Part shown: piece after piece, positions 18,001 to 26,600 of the stretch
How positions within the stretch are numbered: position 1 is the stretch's first letter
Layout of the letters: every line of letters starts with the position of its first letter
Source: Thalassomonas sp. RHCl1
GTDB taxonomy: Bacteria; Pseudomonadota; Gammaproteobacteria; Enterobacterales; Alteromonadaceae
Direction: 5' to 3'
Assembly (NCBI RefSeq): GCF_947387555.1
Contig: NZ_CANDNZ010000020.1
Coordinates: 31,014 to 95,013 of the forward strand
Length of the DNA stretch: 64,000 nucleotides
Notes under the pieces: model-generated
Databases searched by the model: none
Told to the model about the DNA's origin: nothing
Seen by the model: the letters and a program-made list of their open reading frames with translations, nothing else
Made by a program: the position numbers and the translations under genes

Positions 18001-18185
18001 AAGTGCAGGGTTATTTGATCAGCAAACCGGTTTCCTATGAACAGGCCACTGAGTTTATATCGGATCCGTCATTAATCAACGGCAAAGTTAAAGCCAGTCT
18101 GGAGCATGATATCCAGGCGTTAGCCCATGATGAAGGTAACTTTAAGGTCGAACTTACCGGGATCTTAAATAAAGCGCCTTACTGA
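15030..18185 (+). CDS. Membrane PAS-GGDEF-GGDEF-EAL cyclic-di-GMP enzyme
   Basis: Starts 3 bp after the giant adhesin stop, so co-transcription and co-regulation are likely. Two membrane helices (about 8-34 and 142-172) flank a periplasmic sensor part of about 110 residues. A PAS domain follows (about 180-295), then a coiled coil and a full GGDEF domain (330-490) with the active-site signature RYGGEEF near residue 405. After an acidic linker comes a second GGDEF-like domain (about 572-755) whose signature is degenerate (SSYEL), and an EAL domain (775-1030) with GMEALVRWQHP, EITENV and DDFGTG, so phosphodiesterase residues look intact. The protein could both make and degrade c-di-GMP. Its position suggests that it controls display or release of the neighbouring adhesins, which is inference. 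The double GGDEF arrangement is uncommon. Confidence 0.9.
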   Translation: MKNPLGSPLVRISVGLVMLTCSILLMFEFLGLVPNQKVPELKFRKMLVESLAVQLNADITANREDNVHHTLEAVVTRNSNVKSAGVRLTSNQVIAQSGDHQQAWLLKPTDKSTASQVQVPIFKKGERWGTIEVIFDDLSTLDNPFFILVLFVSLSGFVCYLLFLKKTMLELDPGSVVPDRVRNALNTLSDGLLIIDNKEQIIFSNEPFLTKSARSNESLMGKKASELDWLCEEEQQVLPWLPVLQGEAAVTGAALKLRAKSGNQVSFKVNVSPIGRSEKETRGALVTFNDITELEIKNSELGQLLDKLKLSQKEITAQNKELKYLATRDPLTSCLNRRSFFEGLRVLIEEEKSLKSSLSCIMSDIDHFKSVNDTYGHAVGDKVIKMVAKILKDISRTNDLVGRYGGEEFCVVLPATTAQEAAQVAERIRLAVMKEDISLPDGKFNVTSSFGVACWSNQLSNAEAFVSQADEALYVAKETGRNRVEIWNEQAEKPPAAAEPVEESEQESNGTETFEENESEQVQAEPVVEITPLAGSELESKKSLCPNDDEPPQESAVVSVNLAPGKYDERVETTQVFGLPSRTVMFDRIIQAIYRAKRNNRKFAILVLDLEKVRQISHTLGHSVSEKLIREMGRKISQLFRNTDCVSLVDSAGHAAKNSVCVSQISSYELSLLLDDFSQDEFLIQMLNRIFQSLENPVSIEGSDLYLDTCIGVSLYPNDGEEPDELIANASTAMYEARQKSGRNNFRFYSPEINQRANQQLQMENDLHKAVERNEFLVYYQPKVDVSSGQLCGMEALVRWQHPDSGMVPPDDFIPLAESNGIIDAITDQILALVCGHLTRWQEASLEPVPVAINLSPVQFKNPQLASKIIKQLKQNDILPKYIELEITENVVADNLAATIDLIHELTDAGFSISLDDFGTGYCSYSYLKNFPVDKIKIDRSIITDFTENTFDAAIVNSIITLADHLGLKIVAEGVETAEQLKFLRDLNCHQVQGYLISKPVSYEQATEFISDPSLINGKVKASLEHDIQALAHDEGNFKVELTGILNKAPY

Positions 18186-18321
18186 GGGGGGATTGCCTTA
18201 TTTTGGTTAGCGGATAATGTCGTTGAAACTTAAGATTAATGCTCGCTGCCATTCGCGAAAGGCCCGGTTCATTCCTATACTGCCAGTTAGATTTCAGGCT
18301 AAAAAACGTTTAATAATCAAG

Positions 18322-19260
18322 ATGCAAAACCTTATTAGTGCGGTAGTAGAACAAGTCGGTTCAATAGTGCTGGGAAAACCGCGGGAGATCCGCCTGGCCC
18401 TTGCCTGTTTACTGGCCCAGGGACATATTTTAATTGAAGACTTACCCGGCATGGGCAAAACCACTTTAGCCCAGGTATTGGCAAAAACCTTGGGACTAAG
18501 TTACCAAAGAACCCAGTTTACCAGTGATTTATTACCGGCGGATGTTACCGGTATTTCGATTTATCATAGTGAAAAAAAGCAGTTTGAGCTTCACAGGGGG
18601 CCGGTTTTCAATCAGGTGGTGCTGGCGGATGAAATTAACCGGGCCAACCCGAAAACCCAGAGTGCGTTATTAGAGGCCATGGCCGAACACCAGGTCAGTA
18701 TCGACGGCACAACGTATGAACTGCCTTCGCCATTTTTTGTTATTGCCACGCAAAATCCCCTCAGTCATGCTGGGACCTATCCCTTACCTGAGTCTCAATT
18801 GGATCGTTTTATGATGCGTATTTCCCTGGGGTTTCCCGATGTGGAGGCAGAAAAACTGATTTTGTTAAGCCAGGACAGGGATCATCAATTTATGCACTTA
18901 CGCCCTTGCCTTGAACTTGAGCAACTTATCACCATGCAAAAAAATATTGATAACCTGAGTGCCAGCGATGCCATTCTCGACTATATCATTGCTTTATGCC
19001 ATGTCAGCCGCGGCCAGGATGAAAATCTCAGACCCCTGTCGCCCCGTGCGGGTAAGGCATTGTTAAAAGCGGCAAAGGCCTGGGCTTTTATGGAAGATCG
19101 TGATTATGTCCATCCCGGGGATATCCAAGCGGTGTTTGTGGCGGTTTGCCAGCATCGCCTGGAAATTGTTTCAGATAGCTTTATGCAGCACAAAGAGGGA
19201 CTGGCATTAAGTGTACTGGAGCAGGTAGATCCCACCAATCCGTTAGCCAAGTTATCCTGA
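18322..19260 (+). CDS. MoxR-family AAA+ ATPase
   Basis: Walker A (DLPGMGKTTLAQ) and Walker B/sensor (VVLADEINRANPKTQSALLEA) mark a MoxR ATPase. From ATG 18322 (MQNLISAVVEQ) it has 312 residues, the normal family length. An in-frame ATG at 18217 would add 35 mostly basic residues without family counterpart; neither start has a strong ribosome-binding site. MoxR proteins act as chaperone-like ATPases for partners with metal-binding or VWA domains and are commonly encoded with DUF58 and transglutaminase proteins, as here. It begins 31-136 bp after the GGDEF/EAL gene, so it may share that transcript, though the three-gene set is known as an independent conserved unit. Confidence 0.9.
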   Translation: MQNLISAVVEQVGSIVLGKPREIRLALACLLAQGHILIEDLPGMGKTTLAQVLAKTLGLSYQRTQFTSDLLPADVTGISIYHSEKKQFELHRGPVFNQVVLADEINRANPKTQSALLEAMAEHQVSIDGTTYELPSPFFVIATQNPLSHAGTYPLPESQLDRFMMRISLGFPDVEAEKLILLSQDRDHQFMHLRPCLELEQLITMQKNIDNLSASDAILDYIIALCHVSRGQDENLRPLSPRAGKALLKAAKAWAFMEDRDYVHPGDIQAVFVAVCQHRLEIVSDSFMQHKEGLALSVLEQVDPTNPLAKLS

Positions 19261-19270
19261 AGTCCCTGCT

Positions 19271-20266
19271 ATGTTTGGCGCCAAGATGATGTTAAAGCTT
19301 AAAGCCGGCGTTAAAAGCCGCTTTTCCCTTTGGTTAAAGCAGCGGCTGCCGGCGGCCAAATACCAGCTGTTGCACCGGGGCAATATTTTTATCTTTCCCA
19401 GCCGTTTTGGCTGCGCCTATTTATTACTGGTGTTGCTGATTTTTTTGCTCGGCACTAACTATCAGAATAATGTCATTATTTTAATGAGTTACCTGATGGG
19501 CAGTCTCTTTATTACCGTGATGTTGCAAAGCTTTTTTAATCTTTGCGGCCTGGCGATAAGCTGCAACGGGCAATGTAGCGGTTATGCCGGGCAGGGGGTG
19601 ACTATGCCGCTTACCGTGCACAGTAAAATCCCCCGCTATGACTTAACCCTTTCTTTTGCCGGGCAGCAGGCGGTGCATATCAGCGTTATTCGTGCAGAAA
19701 AGGTGTCTGTGAACTTACCCTTTTTCTCGAAAAAGCGGGGCTTGATCGCGCCCGGGCGCATCACCATTAAAAGCGAATATTCCCTGGGACTCTTTAGCTG
19801 TTGGACCCACTTGGATTTTGGCTGCTTATGCACCCTTTATCCTCAGGCCAAGTTACCCCCGGGGCCGTTGCTGCATTTTTTAAAGCAGGGGGACAGTGCG
19901 GAAAATACCGGTAAAGCCTGCGTCGGTGCGGAAGACTTTTTTGAATTAAAAACTTATGTGCTCGGAGAGTCAGTCAACCGGGTGGCCTGGAAACAATTTG
20001 CCCGGGGGCAGGGAAAATATACCAAACATTATCAGCAGCAACAGGGCAGTGTCCTTTGGTTAAGCCTGGCGGCTATGCCGGGCGGCGATGTCGAAACACA
20101 ATTACAGTATCTATGTTATCTGCTGTTACATTACCATCATGAAGATTATCGCTATGGCCTGGAGCTGGCAGGGCAGGTATTCCAGGTCGACAGCGGTGAC
20201 TTTCACCTGAAAAGCTGCTTGCGGGCACTGGCGGCTTACCCGGGTCCGTCAGCAGGGGGAGCATAA
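19271..20266 (+). CDS. DUF58 domain protein
   Basis: 331 residues, starting 10 bp after the MoxR gene. Two adjacent membrane helices lie near residues 45-95 (YLLLVLLIFLLG and ILMSYLMGSLFI). The C-terminal part holds the family signature around NRVAWKQFARGQGKY, equivalent to the R-x-I-D-W-x-x-x-A-R core of DUF58. DUF58 proteins are VWA-related partners of MoxR ATPases; their biochemical role is not settled. The gene ends 4 bp before the transglutaminase gene. Confidence 0.88.
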   Translation: MFGAKMMLKLKAGVKSRFSLWLKQRLPAAKYQLLHRGNIFIFPSRFGCAYLLLVLLIFLLGTNYQNNVIILMSYLMGSLFITVMLQSFFNLCGLAISCNGQCSGYAGQGVTMPLTVHSKIPRYDLTLSFAGQQAVHISVIRAEKVSVNLPFFSKKRGLIAPGRITIKSEYSLGLFSCWTHLDFGCLCTLYPQAKLPPGPLLHFLKQGDSAENTGKACVGAEDFFELKTYVLGESVNRVAWKQFARGQGKYTKHYQQQQGSVLWLSLAAMPGGDVETQLQYLCYLLLHYHHEDYRYGLELAGQVFQVDSGDFHLKSCLRALAAYPGPSAGGA

Positions 20267-20270
20267 AATT

Positions 20271-22310
20271 ATGCCGGTGGTCAGCCAAAAAACATTTACC
20301 CTGAGTAAAGATGTCACCTGGCTGTTAATTGTCTGCCAGGGGACCAACCTGCTGACCTTGTTTCAGGAACTGACTTCCTGGATGTTAGCCGTTCTAGCCC
20401 TGTGCCTGTGCTGGCAGGTGTTAATGGTGCACTATCAAAAAGAGAGGCCACCCGGGTCTGTGATGGCTATTTTTGCCCTAGGCGGCTGCCTGGTATTGAT
20501 TATTTCCGGGGTTGAGCTGGGGTTATTATCGGCCATGCTGCATCTGCTGTGTTTTTCTTATGTGCTAAAAGCACTGGAGATTCAGGGGCGCGGGGACTTT
20601 TACCTGGTAGTCTTATTGGGGTTTTTCTTGTTGGTGTCGGCATTGATTTTTCAGCAAGATCTGCAATTTACCTTAGCGATCCTGTTATTGCTCTTACTTA
20701 ATATCAGTTTATTGCTCAGTTATTTTTCATCACGCCGTCCCGGAGCTGGCACACTTAAATCCAGCGGCTTGCTGATAGTGCACAGTATTCCGTTAGCCAT
20801 TGTTTTATTTGTTATCTTTCCGAGGCTTTCGCCGTTTTGGCAAGTGCCTATGGCGAAAACATCCGCCACCGGATTATCTGAAAGTGTTGCGCCGGGGGAT
20901 ATTGCCAGCCTGGCATTGTCTGATAAGCTGGCGTTTCGGGCGAACTTTGATCGGGTGCGCCCCGATTACAGCCAACTTTACTGGCGTACCCTGGTTTTAG
21001 AAAATTATAACGGCAGGCGCTGGCAAATGGCGCCCGAGTACAAGAGTAAACTTAAGCAAATATTTATCGATCCGCTTTCCGGGCAAGTCCGCCCCGGGGA
21101 GCGCAAACTAAGTTATCAGGTGATCGCCGAAGCCAGTTTCAAGAAATGGTTGTTTGCCCTGGATCTGGCGACATTGCCTGCGGAGACCAAGGGTTCTCAG
21201 CAAATCATCCAGCTGCCGGATTATAGCTTGCGCAGCCGAAAGCCCCTGACCAAGGCTGTCAGTTACCGGGTGGATACTTATCCCGATGCCCCCCTGGACT
21301 TACAGATCCCCGGTCATATTATCCGCCGCAACCTGGATTATCCGCCAGGCAGTAACCCTAAACTGGTACAGGAGGTGTTTGCCTTAAGAAAAGCGTATGC
21401 CGATGATTCCGCTCTGGTACAGGCGGTATTGGCCCATTTTAACCAGGCGCCGTTTCGCTATACCCTGCAACCACCGCTGTTAAATGAAAATAGCCTGGAT
21501 GAGTTCTATTTTGATACCCGGGCAGGCTTTTGCGTGCATTATGCCAGTACCTTTGCTTTTATGATGCGGGTCGCCGGTATTCCTGCCCGCCTGGTGACCG
21601 GATATTTAGGGGGGGAGCATAACCCGCAAGGGGAGTATTACAGCATCTATCAATATGATGCCCACGCCTGGGTAGAGATATGGCAACCGGGTAAGGGATG
21701 GCACAGAGTAGACCCCACCGCCGCGGTTAACCCTGAGCGGGTTGAAAACGGTTTATCGGCGTTGTTGCTGCAGGAACAATCACGGTTAAGCGGCGATTTT
21801 TTCAGCCTGCAAAGACTGAAGCAATTCGCCTGGCTCAATGAGTTGCGCCTGCAGCTTGATGCCATAGACTATCAGTGGACACGTTTGGTGCTCGGCTATA
21901 GTGCCGCCCGGCAATATCGGTTGTTATCTTCCTGGTTTGGCCGCCTGGTGCCATGGAAAGTTGTCGTCATCATTACCGGGACCATAATGATCACTTTAGT
22001 GCTTCTATGGTGGCTGTACCGGCGTAATTCCTCACAAGAAGTAAGAGATCCCGGATTAGTTTTATACCGCCAGGCCCTGGACTTATTAACCGAAAAAGGA
22101 CTGGAGAAACCTCTGCCCCAGACAGCCAAAGTCTTTGCCGGGCAACTTGCGTTGCAGCGTCCTGAAATTGCAGCTATTTTTAACGAAATAACACAAACCT
22201 TCGAAAAACTGAGTTACCAACCCCTGTCTGCGGCCGAGCAGAAAACAAGCTTAGCCCGGATGCAAGTGCTGCTGTCCCAATTCAAGCGTCTGCTTAAGCC
22301 GCTTAAATAA
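20271..22310 (+). CDS. TgpA-like membrane transglutaminase (DUF3488 + transglutaminase core)
   Basis: 679 residues with a strong ribosome-binding site (AGGGGGAG). The N-terminal 200 residues hold about six hydrophobic helices (DUF3488 part), then a periplasmic transglutaminase-like domain with the Cys-His-Asp triad visible in GFCVHYAS, DAHAWVE and HRVDPTAA. A further helix near 565-590 (VVVIITGTIMITLVLLWWLY) precedes a cytoplasmic tail. The layout matches TgpA of Pseudomonas, where it is encoded with MoxR and DUF58 proteins. Its substrate is unknown; envelope protein cross-linking or cleavage is the family-level expectation. Confidence 0.9.
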   Translation: MPVVSQKTFTLSKDVTWLLIVCQGTNLLTLFQELTSWMLAVLALCLCWQVLMVHYQKERPPGSVMAIFALGGCLVLIISGVELGLLSAMLHLLCFSYVLKALEIQGRGDFYLVVLLGFFLLVSALIFQQDLQFTLAILLLLLLNISLLLSYFSSRRPGAGTLKSSGLLIVHSIPLAIVLFVIFPRLSPFWQVPMAKTSATGLSESVAPGDIASLALSDKLAFRANFDRVRPDYSQLYWRTLVLENYNGRRWQMAPEYKSKLKQIFIDPLSGQVRPGERKLSYQVIAEASFKKWLFALDLATLPAETKGSQQIIQLPDYSLRSRKPLTKAVSYRVDTYPDAPLDLQIPGHIIRRNLDYPPGSNPKLVQEVFALRKAYADDSALVQAVLAHFNQAPFRYTLQPPLLNENSLDEFYFDTRAGFCVHYASTFAFMMRVAGIPARLVTGYLGGEHNPQGEYYSIYQYDAHAWVEIWQPGKGWHRVDPTAAVNPERVENGLSALLLQEQSRLSGDFFSLQRLKQFAWLNELRLQLDAIDYQWTRLVLGYSAARQYRLLSSWFGRLVPWKVVVIITGTIMITLVLLWWLYRRNSSQEVRDPGLVLYRQALDLLTEKGLEKPLPQTAKVFAGQLALQRPEIAAIFNEITQTFEKLSYQPLSAAEQKTSLARMQVLLSQFKRLLKPLK

Positions 22311-22321
22311 GATAAAAGGGG

Positions 22322-22999
22322 TTAAGGGTATAATGCGGTGGCCTTTTTACATTGGCTCAGTAGCCGGGAGAAGTCGGTGATATCTCTGTCCATGGCGGTA
22401 TCGGGAATAAAAAGGTGGTAGCCCAATGCCTTTTGCAAGGCGCAGCTATGGTGCAGGAAACAGGCTATTGGTCCCTTGATGCGGGTGCCGTCGCTTAAGG
22501 TATAAGGCATAAAATTCATGGCTCCCTGCTCCAGGGTCATTAAATTATTGAGTAAGCAATAAAGGGTTAGCGGCCTTTGCTCATGGATCAGCCGGTTTGC
22601 CATCCGCGGGGAGATATTGCCTGCAATACAGTCGATATGTTTCAGCCTTATACCCAGATAGGGCAGTTCCTGGCTGCTGACACCGCAGGTTTGCCTGACA
22701 GCGTCTATCCGCACTATGTCCTGCCATAACAGGCGCCATTTGCCATGCCTGTGCTGATAACATAAAGAGGCGGGGGTGATAAAAAAGCTGATCTTAGGCT
22801 CCATCAATTTGCCCAAACCTACCAGGCAGGTCACCAGGGCGACTAAGTCAATGAAAATTAAAGTAAGTCTTGCCTGTTGCCAGAAAAAGAGCGAAAACAG
22901 TAAAGCGATCAGCAATAAGCCGCTGCCGAGGCAAACTAAAAATAATCCGTGATTTTTTGCTTTGGCCTTTATCTGGATGCAGGGCAGGCTGGCATTCAT
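22322..22999 (-). CDS. DUF2982-like membrane-associated protein
   Basis: 225 residues on the minus strand, convergent with the transglutaminase gene (11 bp apart). Two hydrophobic helices lie near residues 18-40 and 46-65, followed by a soluble domain with WRLLWQDIVRIDAV and LPYLGIRLKHIDCI, a PH-like beta pattern. I associate it with DUF2982, a family of marine gammaproteobacteria without known function, at moderate confidence. It is divergent from the DUF4870-like gene. Confidence 0.6.
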   Translation of the reverse strand: MNASLPCIQIKAKAKNHGLFLVCLGSGLLLIALLFSLFFWQQARLTLIFIDLVALVTCLVGLGKLMEPKISFFITPASLCYQHRHGKWRLLWQDIVRIDAVRQTCGVSSQELPYLGIRLKHIDCIAGNISPRMANRLIHEQRPLTLYCLLNNLMTLEQGAMNFMPYTLSDGTRIKGPIACFLHHSCALQKALGYHLFIPDTAMDRDITDFSRLLSQCKKATALYP

Positions 23000-23003
23000 T
23001 TTC

Positions 23004-23040
23004 TTGTCATAAACTCGGGTTATATTGTTAACTATGACAA
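23004..23040. repeat. Inverted repeat TTGTCATA / TATGACAA in a divergent promoter region
   Basis: Perfect 8-bp arms at 23004-23011 and 23033-23040, 21 bp apart, centred between the divergent starts at 22999 and 23110. The centre-to-centre distance of 29 bp is close to three helical turns, so a paired operator is possible. Function unknown. Confidence 0.4.
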
Positions 23041-23109
23041 AAATTGTGCTTGTTTGGAAGTTGAATAAAGGCTAACTTTTATATTAATAAACCCTGCTGG
23101 AGATAAAAG

Positions 23110-23439
23110 ATGTCGCATTATCACACGGATACCAAAACGGCCTATGATATGGCTAAAATAGTGGCGGCATTAAGTTATCTGACCATAGTAGGGTGGATGC
23201 TGGCGATAATTCTCTATGGCTTTCATAGATCAACGTTTGCCCGCTTTCATTTAAGACAATCCCTGGGACTGGTGATTACCGCAGCCCTGTTATCCTTTAT
23301 TCCTTTAATTGGCTGGTTACTTAATATCGCCGTGATCTTTTTGTGGTTTTTGGCCTTGTATTACGCCCTGACCGGACAAAAAAGATCTGTGCCGTTATTG
23401 GGGGACTTCTATCAAAGACATCTGGATTTTATCTGTTAA
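23110..23439 (+). CDS. Small DUF4870-like membrane protein
   Basis: 109 residues; AGGAG-like GGAGATAAAAG lies before the ATG. Three hydrophobic segments are visible (LSYLTIVGWMLAIILYG, GLVITAALLSFIPLIGWLL, IAVIFLWFLALYYAL) with the family-like ARFHLRQSLGL between the first two. The function of DUF4870 proteins is not known. An alternative is a Tic20-like small membrane protein. Confidence 0.7.
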   Translation: MSHYHTDTKTAYDMAKIVAALSYLTIVGWMLAIILYGFHRSTFARFHLRQSLGLVITAALLSFIPLIGWLLNIAVIFLWFLALYYALTGQKRSVPLLGDFYQRHLDFIC

Positions 23440-23651
23440 TTTTCGTTTTTGTGCCGCGGCTTGATACCTTGCTGTTTAATCCTGGCTGTTGCCCCGGCCT
23501 TCCTTATTAACCCCTGCTTGCTCGATTATTCATCATTTTGATTTTCTTTGGGGTTTTTCTGTGGTTTTCACTAGTTTTGACTTACCCCATATGATTAAAT
23601 TTACCGATAATAAAAAAGCCGGATGGCTTCCTTAATCTACTTGGTATCAAT

Positions 23652-26600
23652 GTGATCTACCTTTATCCTGCCAACAAGATGGAAAATCTGTTGGTGCTGT
23701 TAGATAAAATTCAGCAGATATCCCCCCTGGCGGTGTTTAGCCAGGAAATCATTGTGGTGCAAAATCCGGGTATGCAGCACTGGCTGAACCTCTCGCTGGC
23801 AAAACAGCGGGGGATCAGCATGAATATCCGTTATGCGCTGCCGGCGCAGTTTTTATGGAAATTAATGCGATCTGTTGCCAGTGATGAAGATGTCCCGGAT
23901 CAGTCGCCTTATTCCCGGGAAGTGCTTACCTGGCGTTTAGATGCCTTACTGGGCTGTGATGAGGTGACGGCTAATCCCGAGTTTGAGCAGCCCACCCGCT
24001 ACTGGCAACAGGAAACATCAGCAGAAAGGGCGGCACTGAAACGTTATCAGCTGGCAACACAGCTGGCGGATTTATATGAGCAATACCTTATTTTCCGGCC
24101 AAAGTGGATCGATGCCTGGCAGCACAAAGAAAGTATTTTCAATTTGCAAGACGAGAGCCCGCCGACTGCCGGCGGTCTTGATAAGATTGAAAAATGGCAG
24201 GGGCTGTTATGGCAATTACTGATCAAAGAACTGCCCTATAATCCGGTAACCTTAATGCAGGATGCTATTGCCGGGCTCGATAAAAAGAAAGCCGAGCTGC
24301 CCCGGCGGATTGTTTTTTTCGGTATCAACGCCATGGCGCCGATGTGGCTGGATTTTATTAATGCCCTGAGTGAGCATATCGAAATACACTTTTTTCATTT
24401 AAACCCGTGTTTTTCCTATTGGGGGGATATCCTTTCAGAAAAGCAGGCGGTGAAGGCCATCACCAACTGGGTCGATGGTTATGACAATATCCGCTCTGCG
24501 GTCGGCAATCCTTTGCTGGCAAGCCTTGGCCAGCAGGGAAGGGAGTTTATGGCCCTGTTGCATAATTACTCTCTGGTCAATATTGACGTTTTTGAACATG
24601 CCGGAAGCCAAGACCCGGTATCAGCGCCAAAATCTGGCCAGCAGGCGGCAATATCGGCACCGGAGGCTGTTTCCGTGCTGGCACAGTTGCAAAATGATAT
24701 TTTAACCCTGACGGATGCGCGTCAGGCGCCCAAGCAGGCAAAAGATGATTCGGTGACCATCACCAGCTGCCATAGTGCGCTCAGGGAAGTGCAGGGCTTG
24801 CATGACTGGCTGTTGCACCAATTTAATGCCGACAGTGAGTTAACGCCAAAAGATATTTTGGTGATGTGCCCGCAAATCGAAAGTTACGCCCCTTATGTTA
24901 ATGCGGTCTTTACCCGGGGCTGGCAGGATATCGACGATAAAATTCCTCCTTTACCTTGCTCCATTGCCGACAGGAGCAGTAAAGATGCCGAGCCGCTGAT
25001 CGCCGCTTTCATTGACTTGCTTAATTTGCCCGACAGCCGTTTTCAGGTTTCGGGTTTGATCGCCTTGTTAAGATTACCGGCGATGCAGCAAAAATTTTCC
25101 CTGAGCTTTGAGGATATCGATAAAATTACCCTTTGGGTTGAGCAGGCGGCGATTCACTGGGGGCTGGACCAGCAGCATAAAGCCAATATCCTCGGGCTTG
25201 AACAGGGCAATAACAGCTTTACCTGGCAGCAGGGACTGGGCCGGCTAATGACAGGGTTTGCCTACGGCGATAGTGAGGTTATCCACCAGGAGGCGTTATT
25301 GTTGCCTGTGGTGGAAGGGGATGACGGACGCTTATTAGGCCAGCTGATGTTGATTATTGAACAGCTGCAAAGTTTTTCCCACCAGCTAAGCACTGCACGC
25401 GATGCCGCCAGCTGGCAAAGCTTTTTACAACAAATGCTGGATGAGCTTTTTGTGGTCACGGGAGATCATAATTTTGAGCTGATTTATCATGCCATCGAAT
25501 CCCTGGTGGAATACTGTACCCATGCCCTTTATCGTCAGGAAATCGCTTTAAGCGTGGTCCGGGATTTTCTTAACAGCCATTTCAGTATGCCGGATCCCGG
25601 ACGCCAGTTTATGGTGGGGCAGGTAACTTTCTGCTCTATGATCCCCATGCGCAGCATTCCTTTTAAAATCATTGCGGTTTTAGGACTCAATGACGGTGAA
25701 TTTCCCCGCCAGCGTCAGCCGCTGGGTTTTGATCTGCTGGCGATGACGGCGGCAAAACTCGGCGACAGATCGCGTCGGGGGGATGACAGGTATTTATTCC
25801 TTGAAGCCATTATTTCCGCACGTCAGGCCCTTTACCTGAGTTATCAGGGGCGCAATATTAAAACCAATGCCCCCAGGGAGGCTTCCCTGGTATTAAAAGA
25901 GCTGATGGAATACCTGGAACTGGGCTACGGCTGGCAAGTTAGCGGTTCGGGCGACGATGTCCGGCAGTTGCCGATGCAACCCTTTAGTGCTGACAATTAT
26001 CTCGGCACCTACCCGGGCTTTGATGAAAAATGGCTGAAATTAGGTAATAGTACTGCCTCTGGGGAAGAAAGCGGCAATGAAATCTTATTGATCCCGCAAG
26101 AAAACCAGAGCAGTGATGAGCAAAGTTCAACACCTGTTTCAGAAAATATGCCGGCTCAGCAGCAGGGAGAAAAACCGGCACAAATCAATGCTTCCGAGCT
26201 GATCGCTTTTTTCCAACATCCGGTCAGGCAATTTGCCCGCCGCCAGCTTAACCTTTATTTTGAACAAGTAAGCATAGAGCTTGAGGATGCCGAACCTTTT
26301 ACCGCCGATCGATTGCAAAGTTATCAGCTTAGGGAGCAGTTGCTTGACTGCTATCTGATGGGGGCGACAAAAGAGCGTGAAGATGCTCCCGCAGCAGCCC
26401 CTTCTGATATCGACCGGGAAGTTTTACAGGTGATCACCGCGGCGCGTTTGGCGGGCAAGTTCCCTGATTTGCCGACTACGGGGGAGTTGTTTGAAAAATG
26501 GCGTGATGACAGTGAGCAATTTTCCCGGGTGATCATTGAACAAGGCGGGGATAACCCCAGCCAAGTCTACTGTGAAGTGCTGCTTTCCCAGGCAGACGGC

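Noticed and set aside
23616..23629. Hairpin AAGCC-GGAT-GGCTT before recC as a terminator
   Set aside because: The stem has 5 bp and the plus-strand tail is CCTTAA rather than a T run; on the minus strand it has a T run but no gene to end.
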